A stretch of 64,000 nucleotides of DNA from an uncultured beta proteobacterium (GTDB taxonomy: Bacteria; Pseudomonadota; Gammaproteobacteria; Burkholderiales; Burkholderiaceae_C). The notes under the pieces are model-generated. The model did no database searches and had not been told where the DNA came from. It saw only the letters and a list, made by a program, of their open reading frames with translations. The stretch spans positions 124,001 to 188,000 of the forward strand of contig CAIQOO010000185.1 in NCBI GenBank assembly GCA_903873485.1. Reading direction: 5' to 3'. Within the stretch, counting starts at the first letter, position 1. Each line of letters begins with the position of its first letter. Below, piece by piece: positions 18,918 through 29,419 of this stretch. The translations under genes and the position numbers were made by a program.

Positions 18918-18932
18918 TGCTGCACTGCAACA
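18918..18932. promoter_or_regulatory. Second, imperfect TGCA palindrome at the phasin transcription start
   Basis: TGCTGCA-C-TGCAACA lies 9 bases after the -10 box, where transcription would start. Bound protein would block initiation, which fits a repressor acting here together with the palindrome at 18858. Confidence 0.5.
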
Positions 18933-18993
18933 TAGGATGAGTCAAACTCAGTGACAGAGCAGTTCATTTTTTTTAACTGAAGGAGAAATCATC

Positions 18994-19536
18994 ATGATGA
19001 CAGTAGAACAAGTTCTGGCCTCGCAAAAAACAAATGTCGAAACCTTGCTGGGTTTGACAACCAAGGCCTTTGAAAGCGTTGAAAAGATCATTGAACTCAA
19101 CATGGCCGCGTCCAAAAGTGCGCTGATGGAGTCTGGCGAGAACGCCAAAGCCATGCTGAGCGTGAAAGACGCGCAAGAGTTGCTGGCTCTGCAATCGGGC
19201 TTGCTGCAGCCGCTGGTTGAAAAAACCGCTGCCTACAGCCGTCACCTGTACGAAATCGCCTCGGGCACCAGCAGCGAATTCACCAAGGCATTTGAAGGTC
19301 AGGCCACTGAAGCACAGCAAAAGATCACCGAACTGATCGACACCGCTGCCAAGAACGCACCGGCCGGTTCTGAATCCGCTGTAGCCGTCATGAAAAGCGC
19401 TGTAGCCGCTGCCAATAATGCATTGGAATCGGTGCAGAAGGCAGTCAAACAGGCAACCGAAGTTGCAGAAGCCAACTTCACCGCTGTGACCAACACCGCA
19501 ACCAATGCGGTCAAGGCGGGCGCGAAAAAGCATTAA
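18994..19536 (+). CDS. phaP: Phasin family protein (PHB granule-associated)
   Basis: A 180-aa amphipathic, Ala-rich helical protein of the phasin family (PhaP). It would coat polyhydroxybutyrate granules and set their size and number. The family form is seen in [36 protein letters not shown] and [16 protein letters not shown]; the C-terminal third is a long helix rich in Ala and Val. No other PHB gene is adjacent. It is transcribed alone between its own promoter and a strong hairpin terminator at 19695-19727. Confidence 0.9.
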   Translation: MMTVEQVLASQKTNVETLLGLTTKAFESVEKIIELNMAASKSALMESGENAKAMLSVKDAQELLALQSGLLQPLVEKTAAYSRHLYEIASGTSSEFTKAFEGQATEAQQKITELIDTAAKNAPAGSESAVAVMKSAVAAANNALESVQKAVKQATEVAEANFTAVTNTATNAVKAGAKKH

Positions 19537-19694
19537 TGGGTGGCTAGCTTGAATTCAAAATAGAAATTTAATGTTCAATCTCTAAAGTTGAAGGGAAAAC
19601 CCTGAGATACTGGCCTCCAGAGGTCGATTCAAACATTTTTTTCACAGGTTGTCTCCTCGGGTCCTTTCGTAACCTTCAGGTTCAGGGATCCCTT

Positions 19695-19727
19695 AAGGGT
19701 TGGTCGCAAGACCAACCCTTTTTTTTT
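19695..19727 (+). terminator. Rho-independent terminator after the phasin gene
   Basis: AAGGGTTGGTC (19695-19705), loop GCAA, GACCAACCCTT (19710-19720), continuing into a run of nine T. The 11-bp perfect stem with a stable tetraloop is typical of an intrinsic terminator. It lies 159 bases after the phasin stop and just before the convergent patatin gene. Confidence 0.9.
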
Positions 19728-19731
19728 GCCG

Positions 19732-20658
19732 CTATTTCGATTTGGCTGCCATCAGGCGACGCAATGCAGGCAATTGCGCCAACATGGCCTGACGACCCGA
19801 CTGGATGGCATCGGCCCGCGATGAAAAACTTGCGCTGGCAAGCCCTGCCAGCCAGGGCTTGACCACCACATCGGCCGCCTGAAGTTCAAAAGCGTTGATG
19901 CTTTTTGCCATGATGGCAAAGGTTTGCATCAGAATTTGAAAGCTGTCCTGGGCATCTTTGCCATCTGGTTCACTGGAAATGTCCACGGCAAGAACAAGTT
20001 CCGCGCCCATTTTTTGGGCGTAAACGACCGGCACCGGCGACACCAGGCCACCATCGACATAATCTCTGCCGGCAATGGAAACCGGTTGAAACACCGCCGG
20101 AACCGCACTGGAGGCCCGCACGGCAGTGGCGGTATCACCACGCTGAAACAACACACCAAGCCCACTGCGCAGGTCAGTGGCAACTACCCCTAGCGGCATT
20201 GGCAACTCTTGTATCTGTCGGCCCTTGACCTGGACGCTGATGAATCTGGCCAGGGCCTCGCCTCTGAAAACACCTGGCTTGAACAATGGCAAACGCCAGT
20301 CAGAAAACGATGCCTCGTCCATGGACAGTGCAACGCCTTGGATTTCTTTCCCGTTCTTGCCACTGGCATAGAGTGCTGCCACCACACTGCCAGCCGATGT
20401 GCCGACTACCAGGTCAGGGTGAATGCCGGCTTCTTCCAGCACTTGAATCACCCCGATATGCGCAAACCCGCGGGCCGCACCGCCACCGAGTGCCAGGCCC
20501 AGTTTGGGCAACTTCTTGACAAGGGTTGGGGAAACGGGTTCAGGTCGCTGCACCGTTGGTGGCAGTGGCTGGCGCAACTCCTGTTGCGCGCAACCAACAA
20601 CAGCCAAGGCCAGCAACGCGAGCGAAAGCTGACGGAATAACTTGGGGAGCCTGTTCAC
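19732..20658 (-). CDS. Patatin-like phospholipase lipoprotein
   Basis: A 308-aa patatin/NTE-family serine hydrolase, probably acting on phospholipids or lipid esters at the envelope. It has a lipoprotein signal (Cys23 in VVGCAQQ), the oxyanion loop GGGAARGFAH at 58-67, the nucleophile Ser88 in GTSAG, and the dyad Asp202 in YVDGG. It starts at GTG 20658, which puts the signal peptide at the very N-terminus. It lies 36 bases downstream of clpA on the same strand. Confidence 0.88.
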   Translation of the reverse strand: MNRLPKLFRQLSLALLALAVVGCAQQELRQPLPPTVQRPEPVSPTLVKKLPKLGLALGGGAARGFAHIGVIQVLEEAGIHPDLVVGTSAGSVVAALYASGKNGKEIQGVALSMDEASFSDWRLPLFKPGVFRGEALARFISVQVKGRQIQELPMPLGVVATDLRSGLGVLFQRGDTATAVRASSAVPAVFQPVSIAGRDYVDGGLVSPVPVVYAQKMGAELVLAVDISSEPDGKDAQDSFQILMQTFAIMAKSINAFELQAADVVVKPWLAGLASASFSSRADAIQSGRQAMLAQLPALRRLMAAKSK

Positions 20659-20694
20659 TCGGTCAGTTGCACGTCGATCTGGACCAAGCTTGGT

Positions 20695-23022
20695 CTAACT
20701 CGTGGTCACTTCCTGCGCCTCGGGTCTGGGCTTGCCTTCTTTTTTCAGCAAAGGCGTGATATCGAGCAAGACATCGGTTTTGCTCTGATCCTTGTCGTCA
20801 AGATCGACTGTCAAACGGCCGCCGTCCATCAGTCGGCCAAACAGCAATTCGTCGGCAAGCGCACGGCGGATGGTGTCCTGAATCAGGCGCTGCATTGGTC
20901 GCGCGCCCATCAGCGGATCAAAACCTTTTTTCGCCAGGTGCTTGCGCAGTTTGTCGGTGAACGTGACTTCAACCTTCTTTTCCGCCAACTGGGCTTCCAA
21001 CTGCAATAAAAATTTGTCCACCACCCGCAGAATGACGTTTTCGTCCAGCGACTTGAAACCAACAATCGCATCGATCCGGTTGCGAAATTCGGGGGTGAAC
21101 AGGCGCTTGATGTCGGCCATTTCATCGCCCGCCTCACGCGGGTTGGTGAAGCCGATGCTGGCCTTGTTCATGGTTTCGGCACCCGCGTTGGTGGTCATGA
21201 TGATGATGACATTGCGGAAATCCGCCTTGCGGCCATTGTTGTCGGTCAGCGTGCCGTGGTCCATCACCTGCAGCAGTACATTGAAAATCGCGGGATGGGC
21301 TTTTTCAACCTCGTCGAGCAGCAGTACGCAATGCGGCTTCTTGGTGACGGCCTCGGTCAGCAAACCACCCTGATCGAACCCGACATAGCCAGGTGGCGCA
21401 CCAATCAGGCGGCTCACGGCATGCTGTTCCATGTATTCACTCATGTCAAAGCGAATCAGTTCAATGCCCATGATGTAGGCCAACTGCTTGGCGGCTTCGG
21501 TCTTGCCAACACCGGTTGGGCCGCTGAACAGGAATGAGCCAATCGGCTTGTCGCCCTTGCCCAGACCCGAGCGCGCCATCTTGACGCTCGATGCCAGCAT
21601 GTCAAGCGCCTTGTCCTGGCCAAACACCACGTTGCGCAAATCACGTTCGAGCGTCTTGAGCTTGCCACGGTCATCGTTGGACACATTGGCGGGTGGAATG
21701 CGGGCGATCTTGGCCACAATGTCTTCCACCTCGGCCTTGGTGATGATTTTCTTGCGTTTGGAGGCCGGCAAAATCCGCTGAGCTGCACCGGCCTCGTCAA
21801 TCACGTCTATCGCCTTGTCGGGCAAATGGCGATCATTGATGTACTTGGCGCTCAGTTCGGCAGCCGCCTGCAAGGCGGCTACCGCATATTTCACGCTGTG
21901 ATGCTCTTCAAAGCGTGATTTCAGTCCCTTGAGAATCTCCACCGTCTGCTCCACCGTGGGTTCGACCACATCAACCTTCTGGAAGCGGCGCGACAGGGCT
22001 GCATCTTTCTCGAAAATCCCCCGGTATTCGGTGAAAGTGGTGGCACCAATGCACTTGAGCGCGCCAGAGCTCAAAGCAGGCTTGAGCAGGTTGGACGCAT
22101 CCAACGTTCCGCCCGATGCCGCCCCGGCACCAATCAAGGTGTGGATTTCGTCAATGAACAAAATGGTGTTGGGTTTGTCCTTGATCGACTTCAAGACACC
22201 TTTAAGGCGTTGCTCGAAATCACCCCGGTATTTGGTACCGGCCAGCAGCGCACCCATGTCGAGCGAATAGACCACCGATTCGGCCAAAATTTCCGGCACA
22301 TCCTTTTGCGTGATGCGCCAGGCCAGGCCCTCGGCAATCGCGGTTTTGCCAACGCCCGCCTCGCCGACCAGCAGCGGATTGTTTTTGCGTCGGCGGCACA
22401 AAATCTGAATGACCCGCTCAACCTCATAGTCACGGCCAATCAGCGGATCGATCTTGCCGTCTTTGGCGAGCTGGTTGAGGTTTTGGGTGAACTGCTCAAG
22501 TGGCGACGATTTTTCATTCTTCTCGGACGCAGCCTCTTCGGCCTCGGCCGGACTGTCGCTGGTCTTGGCTGGTTCGGGCGACTCGGTCTTCTTGATGCCA
22601 TGGGCAATGAAGTTGACCACGTCCAGCCGGGTGACACCCTGCTGGTGCAGGTAATAAACGGCGTGCGAATCCTTCTCGCCAAAAATAGCCACCAGCACAT
22701 TGGCGCCGGTCACTTCTTTCTTGCCACTGCCGGTGGATTGCACATGCATGATGGCACGCTGAATCACGCGCTGGAAACCCAGCGTGGGCTGGGTATCGAC
22801 ATCATCGCTGCCCGCCACCTGCGGCGTGTTGTCTTTGATGAAGGTCACCAGCGACCTGCGCAGGTCATCGATGCTGGCTGAGCAGGCCCGCAACACTTCG
22901 GCGGCGCTGGGGTTGTCCAGCAGGGCCAGCAGCAGGTGCTCCACGGTGATGAATTCGTGCCGCTGCTGGCGCGCCTCAACAAACGCCATATGCAGACTGA
23001 CTTCCAGTTCTTGAGCAATCAT
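20695..23022 (-). CDS. clpA: ATP-dependent Clp protease ATP-binding subunit ClpA
   Basis: A 775-aa AAA+ unfoldase that feeds substrates to ClpP. The N-domain (1-145) binds ClpS. Two AAA+ modules follow, with Walker A motifs GEAGVGKTA and GPTGVGKTE and Walker B motifs TILFIDEIH and [11 protein letters not shown]. An acidic linker is seen around 150-165. It starts with ATG 23022, 80 bases after clpS in the usual clpS-clpA order. No clpP gene is in the window. Confidence 0.96.
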   Translation of the reverse strand: MIAQELEVSLHMAFVEARQQRHEFITVEHLLLALLDNPSAAEVLRACSASIDDLRRSLVTFIKDNTPQVAGSDDVDTQPTLGFQRVIQRAIMHVQSTGSGKKEVTGANVLVAIFGEKDSHAVYYLHQQGVTRLDVVNFIAHGIKKTESPEPAKTSDSPAEAEEAASEKNEKSSPLEQFTQNLNQLAKDGKIDPLIGRDYEVERVIQILCRRRKNNPLLVGEAGVGKTAIAEGLAWRITQKDVPEILAESVVYSLDMGALLAGTKYRGDFEQRLKGVLKSIKDKPNTILFIDEIHTLIGAGAASGGTLDASNLLKPALSSGALKCIGATTFTEYRGIFEKDAALSRRFQKVDVVEPTVEQTVEILKGLKSRFEEHHSVKYAVAALQAAAELSAKYINDRHLPDKAIDVIDEAGAAQRILPASKRKKIITKAEVEDIVAKIARIPPANVSNDDRGKLKTLERDLRNVVFGQDKALDMLASSVKMARSGLGKGDKPIGSFLFSGPTGVGKTEAAKQLAYIMGIELIRFDMSEYMEQHAVSRLIGAPPGYVGFDQGGLLTEAVTKKPHCVLLLDEVEKAHPAIFNVLLQVMDHGTLTDNNGRKADFRNVIIIMTTNAGAETMNKASIGFTNPREAGDEMADIKRLFTPEFRNRIDAIVGFKSLDENVILRVVDKFLLQLEAQLAEKKVEVTFTDKLRKHLAKKGFDPLMGARPMQRLIQDTIRRALADELLFGRLMDGGRLTVDLDDKDQSKTDVLLDITPLLKKEGKPRPEAQEVTTS

Positions 23023-23102
23023 GAGATTCCTTTAATAGCTTTGTTTCAGGAGTTGACTGTAATCTGATTTCGAATCAGGACACGGGTAAAAAAACGGGTT
23101 TC

Positions 23103-23465
23103 TCAAGAATCGATCGGCTCGGACACACATTGCAGCGGATGACCGGCCTTGTTGGCGGCATCGAGCACCTGATTGACCTTGGTCGCGGCAACGTCTTTGG
23201 AGTACACGCCACAAACGCCGCGACCATCGAGGTGGATCTTCAGCATGATTTGCGTGGCCGTCTCAAGATCTTTGCTGAAAAATTCCTGGATGACGATCAC
23301 CACAAACTCCATTGGCGTGTAGTCATCGTTGAGCATCACCACCTGGTGCATTTTCGGCGGTTTCGTTTTTTGGGTGCGGCGCTCTAGCACAACCGTGCCG
23401 TCGGAATCAATTTCGGCAGGTTTGATCGGGCGCTGCGGGATGGTGGTTGGGGATTTGGTAGCCAT
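23103..23465 (-). CDS. clpS: ATP-dependent Clp protease adaptor ClpS
   Basis: A 120-aa adaptor delivering N-end-rule substrates to ClpAP. After a flexible N-terminal extension (about 1-35) the core shows [18 protein letters not shown], the LNDDYTPM stretch that forms the N-degron pocket, and the conserved [15 protein letters not shown] helix-turn. Transcribed with clpA. Confidence 0.95.
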   Translation of the reverse strand: MATKSPTTIPQRPIKPAEIDSDGTVVLERRTQKTKPPKMHQVVMLNDDYTPMEFVVIVIQEFFSKDLETATQIMLKIHLDGRGVCGVYSKDVAATKVNQVLDAANKAGHPLQCVSEPIDS

Positions 23466-23621
23466 TGTTTCATTCTATCGGCCTCACTATCGCGCTGCCG
23501 ATCACAGTGAATTGGTGATGCAGAATCAAATTTCAAGTCTCGGGAATTCGGTTTGTGAAACAGGATGAAAGGTTAGCAACCCGGTTTGTGCCTCGGGCGG
23601 TTGTCTTTCATGCCTCTCAGA

Positions 23622-23708
23622 TGGTGCGCGGGGCGGGACTCGAACCCGCACATCCTTGCGGACGTCAGGACCTAAACCTGGTGCGTCTACCAATTTCGCC
23701 ACCCGCGC
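23622..23708 (-). tRNA. tRNA-Leu (anticodon UAG)
   Basis: The reverse complement folds as a class II tRNA. The acceptor stem is GCGCGGG paired with CCCGCGC. The D-arm contains AAATTGGTAGACGC. The anticodon loop TTTAGGT gives UAG. A variable arm is built on CGTCCGCAAGGATG, the T-loop is GGTTCGAGTCC, and an encoded CCA ends the gene at 23622. The pattern is very like bacterial tRNA-Leu(UAG). It is intact, and no integrase or attachment-site duplication is seen beside it. Confidence 0.95.
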
Positions 23709-23841
23709 AAATCAATCGGGGTGGCAGAAAACCAACCCAAAAAACCAATAACCCGGATTTTAACCTTGAGCGCCGGGTGGCCAGCTTTCCTGTCAGGCTG
23801 ATCATGGCGCCAACCTGCCCCCCGGCACCCATAACACTGAC

Positions 23842-26800
23842 TCAACGGCTGTGCTGACCAAAACCGCCGCCGCCCGGCGTGTGGATTTCAAACACATCGC
23901 CTGCCGCCATCTCGGTCTGGCCAATATGGCCCAAGGTCTCGATGCTGCCGTCAACCCGCAGCACCCGGTTGATGCCCGGCTGGCCCGGCTGCCCGCCGGC
24001 CATGCCAAAAGCGCCGGCTACCCGGCCGTTGGACAAGATGCCGGCCGTCATCGGCTGCAGAAAGCGCAGTCGGCGCACGCCACCGTTGCCACCCGGCCAG
24101 CGCCCTGCCCCACCCGAACCCTGCCGAATCTCAAAACTCTCCAGCCGCACCGGAAAGCGAAACTCCAGCACCTCGGGGTCGGTCAGACGCGAATTGGTCA
24201 TGTGGGTTTGCACCACGCTGCAGCCATTGAAGCCGCCCACCACACGACCGTCAGCGTCAAACACCGCACCGGCACCCGAGCCGCCCGAGATGGTTTCGTA
24301 ATACTGGTGCTGCCCGTTGCCAAAGGTGAAGTTGTTCATGGTGCATTGGCCGGCCGCCATGCTGCCAAGCGCGCCATACAGCGCATTGGTGATGCAGCTT
24401 GAGGTTTCCACATTGCCCGCCACCACCGAGGCCGGCGGATTCGGGTTGAGCATGGAGCCGGCCGGAATGATGACCCTGAGCGATTTCAGGCAGCCGGCGT
24501 TAAGCGGAATGTCGTCACCCACCAGGGTGCGAAACACATACAGCACCGCCGCCATGCAGACGGCGGTGGGGGCATTGAAGTTGTTGGGCTGCTGCGCGCT
24601 GGTTCCGGTAAAGTCAATTTCGGCACTGCGCGCTGCCGCATCAACCCGAATTGCCACACAAATCTGCGCGCCGTTGTCGAGCGCCAGCGTGAACTGGCCG
24701 TTTTTGAGGCGGGTGATGACCCGGCGCACCGCCTCTTCGGCATTGTCCTGCACATGGCCCATGTAGGCCTGAACGACGGCCAGGCCAAACTGATCGACCA
24801 TTTTGCGCAATTCCTGCACGCCTTTTTCATTGGCGGCGATCTGCGCTTTCAGGTCGGCCATGTTTTGCTGCGGGTTGCGACTGGGGTAGCGGCCCGCTTG
24901 CAGCAGCGCCAGCATCGCCGCCTCTTGCAGCACGCCGCTTGCAACCAGCTTGAAGTTGTGAATCTGCACCCCTTCTTCTTCTATGCAGACAGAAAACGGC
25001 GGCATCGAACCCGGCGTGATGCCGCCAATGTCGGCATGGTGGCCGCGCGAGCCGACATAAAACATCGGCTCTTTGGATGCCGCCAGATACACCGGCGTGA
25101 TCACCGTGATGTCGGGCAGGTGGGTGCCGCCGTGGTACGGGTCATTGAGCACATAGACATCGCCGGGCAACATCCGGCCGGCATTCCCGGCAATCACCGT
25201 CTTGATGCTCTCGCCCATTGAGCCCAGATGCACCGGCATGTGTGGTGCGTTGGCGATCAGATTGCCAACTGCGTCAAACAGCGCGCAACTGAAATCGAGC
25301 CGCTCCTTGATATTGACCGAGCAGGCGGTGTTTTGCAGTTGCAGGCCCATTTGTTCGGCTATGTTCATGAACAGGTTGTTAAATACCTCCAGCAGCACCG
25401 GGTCAGCGCTGGTTCCTGATGCAAATGTAATAGCACGCTGCGCTTGCCTGACAAGGGCCAGATGGCTAAATGATGTGATACTTGCGGCCCAGCCAGGCTC
25501 TACCACGGTGGTGGCGTTTTGCTCGGCAATGATGGCCGGCCCGGGCACCATGTCACCGGCTTGCAGCTCGTCGCGCCAGACCAGCAGCGCCTGATGCCAC
25601 TGGCCGCCCGAGTACAAACGCACCGTTTCACGCACCACGCCGCTGGCCTGCAGGTCGCGCGGCGGGTTTAACCGATGGCTGATTTCACTCGGCGCGTCCC
25701 CGGCTATCACCGCTTCAACCGACAGCGCCTCCACCACCAGTGCCCGGCCCGGCAGCAAAAAGGCAAAACGCTGGCGGTAGGCGACCTCAAAGCGCTCGGT
25801 GATCTCGGCGAGGCTGCCAAACGGCACGATCAGTGCCGAGTCGCTGCCGGCATAGCGCAAATGCACCCGGCGCAGCACCTGCACCGCAGCCGCTTGCGCA
25901 CAGGCCGCCGCCGGGCCGGTGGCGGCGGCATCGCCTGCCTGCTGGCGACGCAACGCGGCTGCCGCCGTTTGTGCCAGCGCGTCGATTTGGCGGGCCAGTT
26001 GCGACACGGTCTGGGCGTTCAGCGGGCGCTCCACCGCCTGCTCGCGCATCAGCGTCTGATCCGCCAGGCCCATGCCATAAGCGCTCAAAACCCCGGCCAG
26101 CGGATGCACCAGCACCCTTGTCATGCCCAGAGCATCAGCTACCAGGCAGGCGTGCTGACCACCGGCGCCGCCAAAACATTGCAGGGTGTAGCGCGTCACG
26201 TCATAGCCGCGCGCCACCGAAATCTTTTTGATGGCATTGGCCATTTGCTGCACGGCAATATTGATGAAGCCCTCGGCCACGTTCTCTGGCGCACGACCGG
26301 TTTGCGCTGCCAGCACGCCAAAACGCTCAAGCACCACCGCGCTGTCGAGCGCCTCATTGGCGCCTGGCCCAAACACCCTGGGAAAGTGGCGCGGCTGCAG
26401 CTTGCCGACCATCAGATTGGCATCGGTCACCGTCAGCGGGCCACCGCGCCGGTAACTGGCCGGCCCCGGATTGGCCCCGGCACTCTGCGGTCCGACCCGA
26501 AAGCGCGCGCCGTCAAAAGCCAGGATCGAGCCGCCTCCGGCCGCCACGGTGTGGATGCTCATCATTGGCGCGCGCATGCGCACACCGGCTACCAGGGTTT
26601 CAAATTCGCGCTCAAATTCACCGGCATAGTGGCTGACATCGGTCGAGGTGCCGCCCATGTCAAAGCCGATCACCCGCACCGGGCCATCAAACCCTGCCGC
26701 CGGGCTGCCAGCGCCAAACGCCAGCTCGGCGGTGCGCGCCATACCGACAATGCCACCGGCCGGGCCGCTCAAAATCGCATCCTTGCCGCCAAACGCATGG

Positions 26801-27567
26801 GCATCGGCCAGGCCACCGGACGACTGCATGAACAGCAGCTTGACACCGGGCATGTCGGCCGCCACCTGCGCCACATAACGCTTCAGAATCGGCGACAAAT
26901 AGGCATCGACCACGGTGGTGTCACCCCGGCTGACCAGCTTCATCATCGGGCTGACCTGATGCGAGACGCTGATTTGCGTAAAACCCGCCTGTTGCGCCAG
27001 CCGTTTCGCCGCTTGTTCATGCGCGGGGTAACGGTAGCCGTGCATAAAAACAATGGAAACACTGCGCAGCCCTTGCTGGTATTGCGCTTCTAGCTCTGTT
27101 TTCAATAGTAACTGATTGAGCGGCTGAAGCATTTCACCATGCGCTCCGACGCGCTCTTGCGCCTCTACCACAGCGCAGTACAGCAACTCGGGCAGCACGA
27201 TATGGCAGTCAAACAGGCGTGGCCGGTTTTGATAGGCAATCCGCAGCGCATCCCGAAAACCGCGCGTGATGACCAGCAGCGTTGGCTCGCCCTTGCGCTC
27301 GAGCAGCGCATTGGTGGCCACCGTGGTGCCCATCTTGACGCATTCGACCCGGTCGGGGGTGACCGGCTCACCTGGCTGCAAACCCAGCAAATGGCGAATG
27401 CCCGCCACGGCCGCATCGCGGTACTGCTCGGGGTTGTCTGACAGCAGCTTGTGGGTCACCAGCGTGCCGTCGGGGCGTTTGCCGACGATGTCGGTAAAGG
27501 TGCCGCCCCGGTCAATCCAGAATTGCCAGCGCTGGTCGGGTCCGGATATGGCGTTTTTGGCTGGCAT
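23842..27567 (-). CDS. 5-oxoprolinase / hydantoinase HyuA-HyuB fusion
   Basis: About 1241 aa, probably ATP-dependent 5-oxoprolinase (5-oxo-L-proline to L-glutamate); a hydantoinase or related lactamase is possible. The N-terminal HyuA-type half contains [13 protein letters not shown] (phosphate-binding) and [15 protein letters not shown]; the C-terminal HyuB-type half begins near [20 protein letters not shown] and ends GTPGGGGFG-like ([10 protein letters not shown]). Both halves in one chain match full-length oxoprolinases. ATG 27567 was used; an in-frame GTG at 27582 overlaps the stop of a 63-codon upstream frame and is a real alternative. Two copies of the dispersed repeat lie inside the frame (27066-27110 and 25422-25480); the second falls near the junction of the two halves. 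Confidence 0.88.
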   Translation of the reverse strand: MPAKNAISGPDQRWQFWIDRGGTFTDIVGKRPDGTLVTHKLLSDNPEQYRDAAVAGIRHLLGLQPGEPVTPDRVECVKMGTTVATNALLERKGEPTLLVITRGFRDALRIAYQNRPRLFDCHIVLPELLYCAVVEAQERVGAHGEMLQPLNQLLLKTELEAQYQQGLRSVSIVFMHGYRYPAHEQAAKRLAQQAGFTQISVSHQVSPMMKLVSRGDTTVVDAYLSPILKRYVAQVAADMPGVKLLFMQSSGGLADAHAFGGKDAILSGPAGGIVGMARTAELAFGAGSPAAGFDGPVRVIGFDMGGTSTDVSHYAGEFEREFETLVAGVRMRAPMMSIHTVAAGGGSILAFDGARFRVGPQSAGANPGPASYRRGGPLTVTDANLMVGKLQPRHFPRVFGPGANEALDSAVVLERFGVLAAQTGRAPENVAEGFINIAVQQMANAIKKISVARGYDVTRYTLQCFGGAGGQHACLVADALGMTRVLVHPLAGVLSAYGMGLADQTLMREQAVERPLNAQTVSQLARQIDALAQTAAAALRRQQAGDAAATGPAAACAQAAAVQVLRRVHLRYAGSDSALIVPFGSLAEITERFEVAYRQRFAFLLPGRALVVEALSVEAVIAGDAPSEISHRLNPPRDLQASGVVRETVRLYSGGQWHQALLVWRDELQAGDMVPGPAIIAEQNATTVVEPGWAASITSFSHLALVRQAQRAITFASGTSADPVLLEVFNNLFMNIAEQMGLQLQNTACSVNIKERLDFSCALFDAVGNLIANAPHMPVHLGSMGESIKTVIAGNAGRMLPGDVYVLNDPYHGGTHLPDITVITPVYLAASKEPMFYVGSRGHHADIGGITPGSMPPFSVCIEEEGVQIHNFKLVASGVLQEAAMLALLQAGRYPSRNPQQNMADLKAQIAANEKGVQELRKMVDQFGLAVVQAYMGHVQDNAEEAVRRVITRLKNGQFTLALDNGAQICVAIRVDAAARSAEIDFTGTSAQQPNNFNAPTAVCMAAVLYVFRTLVGDDIPLNAGCLKSLRVIIPAGSMLNPNPPASVVAGNVETSSCITNALYGALGSMAAGQCTMNNFTFGNGQHQYYETISGGSGAGAVFDADGRVVGGFNGCSVVQTHMTNSRLTDPEVLEFRFPVRLESFEIRQGSGGAGRWPGGNGGVRRLRFLQPMTAGILSNGRVAGAFGMAGGQPGQPGINRVLRVDGSIETLGHIGQTEMAAGDVFEIHTPGGGGFGQHSR
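25422..25480 (+). repeat. Dispersed repeat, copy M (inside the 5-oxoprolinase gene)
   Basis: A diverged plus-strand copy: GTAATAGC, then GCTGCGC, CCTGACAAGGGCC, AGATGGC and TAAATGAT. It lies antisense within the 5-oxoprolinase gene, near the junction of the HyuA- and HyuB-like halves, and is read as [14 protein letters not shown]. It uses the same frame as copies J and K. The weakest of the listed copies. Confidence 0.5.
27066..27110 (-). repeat. Dispersed repeat, copy L (inside the 5-oxoprolinase gene)
   Basis: Sense-strand copy inside the 5-oxoprolinase gene: ACTATTG, AGAGCT, AGAA, GCGC and ATACCAGCAAGGGCTGCG. It is read as [15 protein letters not shown] at about residue 155-168 without disturbing the frame. 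The reading frame differs from that used by copies H and I. Confidence 0.7.
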
Positions 27568-27578
27568 TGGTGGTTCTT

Positions 27579-27770
27579 TCACAGGGAGGCAGCCGCCCGT
27601 GCGGCCTGGTCATACATGCCTGACAGCACCCGCAGCAGGCGTGCCAGTTCGCCGATGTTTTTATTGAGCGCATCATCGGCGTTGAGCGCGTCAATCAACT
27701 TTAGACATTCGACGTTTCTCCCGCCACTACTGACCAGACTGGCGAAAATGACGAGAACTTTGGAAAACAA
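27579..27770 (-). CDS. Possible 63-aa protein or gene remnant before the 5-oxoprolinase
   Basis: A short frame with a helical-looking C-terminal part ([32 protein letters not shown]). Its TGA overlaps an in-frame GTG of the 5-oxoprolinase by four bases, the pattern of coupled genes in this genome. However, it only has a TTG start and no visible ribosome-binding site, so it may be the 3' end of a lost gene. I do not recognise it. Confidence 0.25.
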   Translation of the reverse strand: MFSKVLVIFASLVSSGGRNVECLKLIDALNADDALNKNIGELARLLRVLSGMYDQAARAAASL

Positions 27771-27944
27771 GGCTGCCGGTTGGAGCCTTTAGTCACCCAA
27801 ACAGTAACCTTGGGTCTCCACGCTCGGCGGGGAAGGTGGATTTTTGCGACCTTTGGATCAAAACCGTCGCGGAATGAAGCGTTAGACTTTCAAGTCAGCA
27901 CTTGCGCCAAGGCCCGGCTGCGGTGTTCCAGAAACTTTATCAAT

Positions 27945-28280
27945 ATGGAGGATATGGTGGCCGAGAAAGATACATTTCCATTGGACTCCAAGGTCCGGTT
28001 TACCGAGGCCCGGTTGTCCGTTTTAATGCCGCAAGACAGAAAGCGGCTTGAAGGCCGGATTGGCGTTGTCCAAGGCTACTGGAATTACACCAGAAAACCG
28101 GTTGTCTATTTCCCGCAAGAAGGCGCCAGATCAGAGCTTCGGTTGCTTCGGGTGGATCCACGACACCTTGAAATGATTGAGCAAATGTCAATTGAGGCTG
28201 AAACTGAACCCAGACTCAGCGATGAGACGGCTGGCAGTGAAAAGCTGTCGCAAAGTGATATGGACAAGCTTTTTGACTGA
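27945..28280 (+). CDS. Hypothetical protein
   Basis: About 111 aa, family not recognised. The central part LEGRIGVVQGYWNYTRKPVV followed by YFPQ has the look of a small SH3/KOW-like beta-barrel, and the tail is acidic (SDETAGSEKLSQSDMDKLFD). Candidate starts are ATG 27945, ATG 27954 and GTG 27957; GGAGG at 27947-27951 would serve the GTG best. It is transcribed towards the convergent 28286-28861 gene, with only five bases between the stop codons. Confidence 0.6.
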   Translation: MEDMVAEKDTFPLDSKVRFTEARLSVLMPQDRKRLEGRIGVVQGYWNYTRKPVVYFPQEGARSELRLLRVDPRHLEMIEQMSIEAETEPRLSDETAGSEKLSQSDMDKLFD

Positions 28281-28285
28281 CCGCT

Positions 28286-28861
28286 TCAACGCAACCGGCG
28301 GATTAATGCGTTGGCGGCATCGATGTCAAATGCTTTCGGATCAAAAGGCCCGCCGTACCAATCCAGGTATTCAGAATGCTCGTCATCCTCAGGGTCCGCC
28401 ATCGACTTGAGGAACATCTCGTAGCCACCTGGACCACCCACATCGTCGGGCGGGCAGGCATTTTTGCCAGCAACGCATTGGGGCGAATCGTTGGCGGGGG
28501 TAGCGTCGATGATGCCTTTAACGACAACACGATGGCACCATCCATCACCAAAGTCGTATTCATATTCAAACTCGGAGACTGAATCTTTCAGCACCTCGGC
28601 CACCGTGAATTTCTTTTCATCCTTCACTTCTGCGTCCATGTCGTCAATGTCCGCCATGCCATAACGATCAGCACCAATCGTGAACTCGTGCAAGTGACTG
28701 TCGGTCCAGCCAAAAGCGGACTGAATCACTTGATTGAGCTGTGCCAGCGTCAGGTTTCCAGGAATCAGCAAACGCCGCCAAATCCTCGGCTTGATGTCAA
28801 GCAATGAGACATCGAACTGGTAAATGCGGTGGGCTTTGGCGGGTTTTTTAGTGGTGACCAT
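28286..28861 (-). CDS. Plasmid pRiA4b ORF-3 family protein
   Basis: A 191-aa protein of the pRiA4b ORF-3 family (PF07929), sometimes labelled IS1096 passenger-like. Biochemical function is unknown. The family core is clear: YQFDVSLLDIKPRIWRRLLIP, LAQLNQVIQSAFGWTDSHLHEF, YEYDFGDGWCHRV, and the metal-like CVAGKNACPPDDVGGPGGYE. Often found on plasmids and near mobile DNA, but no transposase or integrase is visible here. Confidence 0.85.
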   Translation of the reverse strand: MVTTKKPAKAHRIYQFDVSLLDIKPRIWRRLLIPGNLTLAQLNQVIQSAFGWTDSHLHEFTIGADRYGMADIDDMDAEVKDEKKFTVAEVLKDSVSEFEYEYDFGDGWCHRVVVKGIIDATPANDSPQCVAGKNACPPDDVGGPGGYEMFLKSMADPEDDEHSEYLDWYGGPFDPKAFDIDAANALIRRLR

Positions 28862-29009
28862 GGTGTATTATTCTGACGTATTCTTAAGTGAAACTGACAA
28901 GGTGACCAGGTCACAGGGTGTCGCCAACCGACCGCAAACACCGACATTGACGGCACTGGCAGCGGCATTGCTCAAGAGGTTCCGGTCAAACCATTGTTTG
29001 CCGACCTTC

Positions 29010-29079
29010 ATGTTGCTACATTAAGTAGAGCTGACAGCGCAGTACCAGCAAGGGCTGGAGGCCGATTTGTCATAAATTT
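29010..29079 (+). repeat. Dispersed repeat, copy D
   Basis: Plus-strand copy in the gap after the aor operon, just touching the stop codon of the 29078-29395 gene: GTTGCTACAT, TAGAGCT, GACA, GCGC, AGTACCAGCAAGGGCT, GGAGGCC and a TCATAAATTT end. Confidence 0.85.
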
Positions 29080-29395
29080 AACCGCCGCCGCGCTGCATGT
29101 ACAAATCAAAGCGTTGCATGAAGCGGTAGCGCTGCGCGTCATCCAGCCCGGCAAACCGAAAGCTCACCAACAGGCGCGCAATGCTGATCAGCCCGATCAC
29201 CCGGGGTGGCGCAACCTGCCATTTCAAACCCAGCGCACCGTCCCCTATGCGCACCCCGGCAGACTGCGCTTGCAGCTTCCAGTGGTGGTTGCCAATGGCA
29301 TTGGGCAGCCAGCCAAGCCAGTCGGCTTCGGTACAACCCATGTCGCGCTCGAAGCGCTCGGCGTAGCAATTCTGCATCGCAATCAGTGCCACCAC
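29078..29395 (-). CDS. Hypothetical protein at the end of the aor operon
   Basis: Up to 105 aa, family not recognised. Recognisable stretches are GCTEADWLGWLPNAIGNHHW and FRFAGLDDAQRYRFMQRFD. It starts 24 bases after the MoaD-like gene on the same strand, so a role in aldehyde oxidoreductase maturation or its cofactor is plausible but unproven. GTG 29395 is the longest start; ATG 29377 is possible. No clear ribosome-binding site helps the choice. Confidence 0.6.
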   Translation of the reverse strand: MVALIAMQNCYAERFERDMGCTEADWLGWLPNAIGNHHWKLQAQSAGVRIGDGALGLKWQVAPPRVIGLISIARLLVSFRFAGLDDAQRYRFMQRFDLYMQRGGG

Positions 29396-29419
29396 CGGGC
29401 AGGCGCAGCCTTGAGCCGA

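Larger units (their letters stand above)
18692..18993 (+). promoter_or_regulatory. Phasin promoter region
   Basis: No gene seen in this 302-base gap. A sigma70-type promoter is readable: TTGCGC at 18882-18887, 16-base spacer, TATAAT at 18904-18909. It is flanked by two TGCA-centred palindromes, one just upstream of -35 and one around the expected transcription start. The coding sequence follows at 18994 with AGGAG at 18981-18985. Confidence 0.7.

Noticed and set aside
23622-23708. tRNA-Leu as an integration site
   Set aside because: No integrase nearby and no duplicated tRNA 3' end seen.
25675-27093. 472-codon open frame antisense to the 5-oxoprolinase
   Set aside because: Arg/His/Gly-rich translation with no recognisable domain; the sense strand has clear catalytic motifs.
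28286-28861. pRiA4b ORF-3 protein taken as evidence for an insertion sequence
   Set aside because: No transposase, inverted ends or target duplications were found around it.
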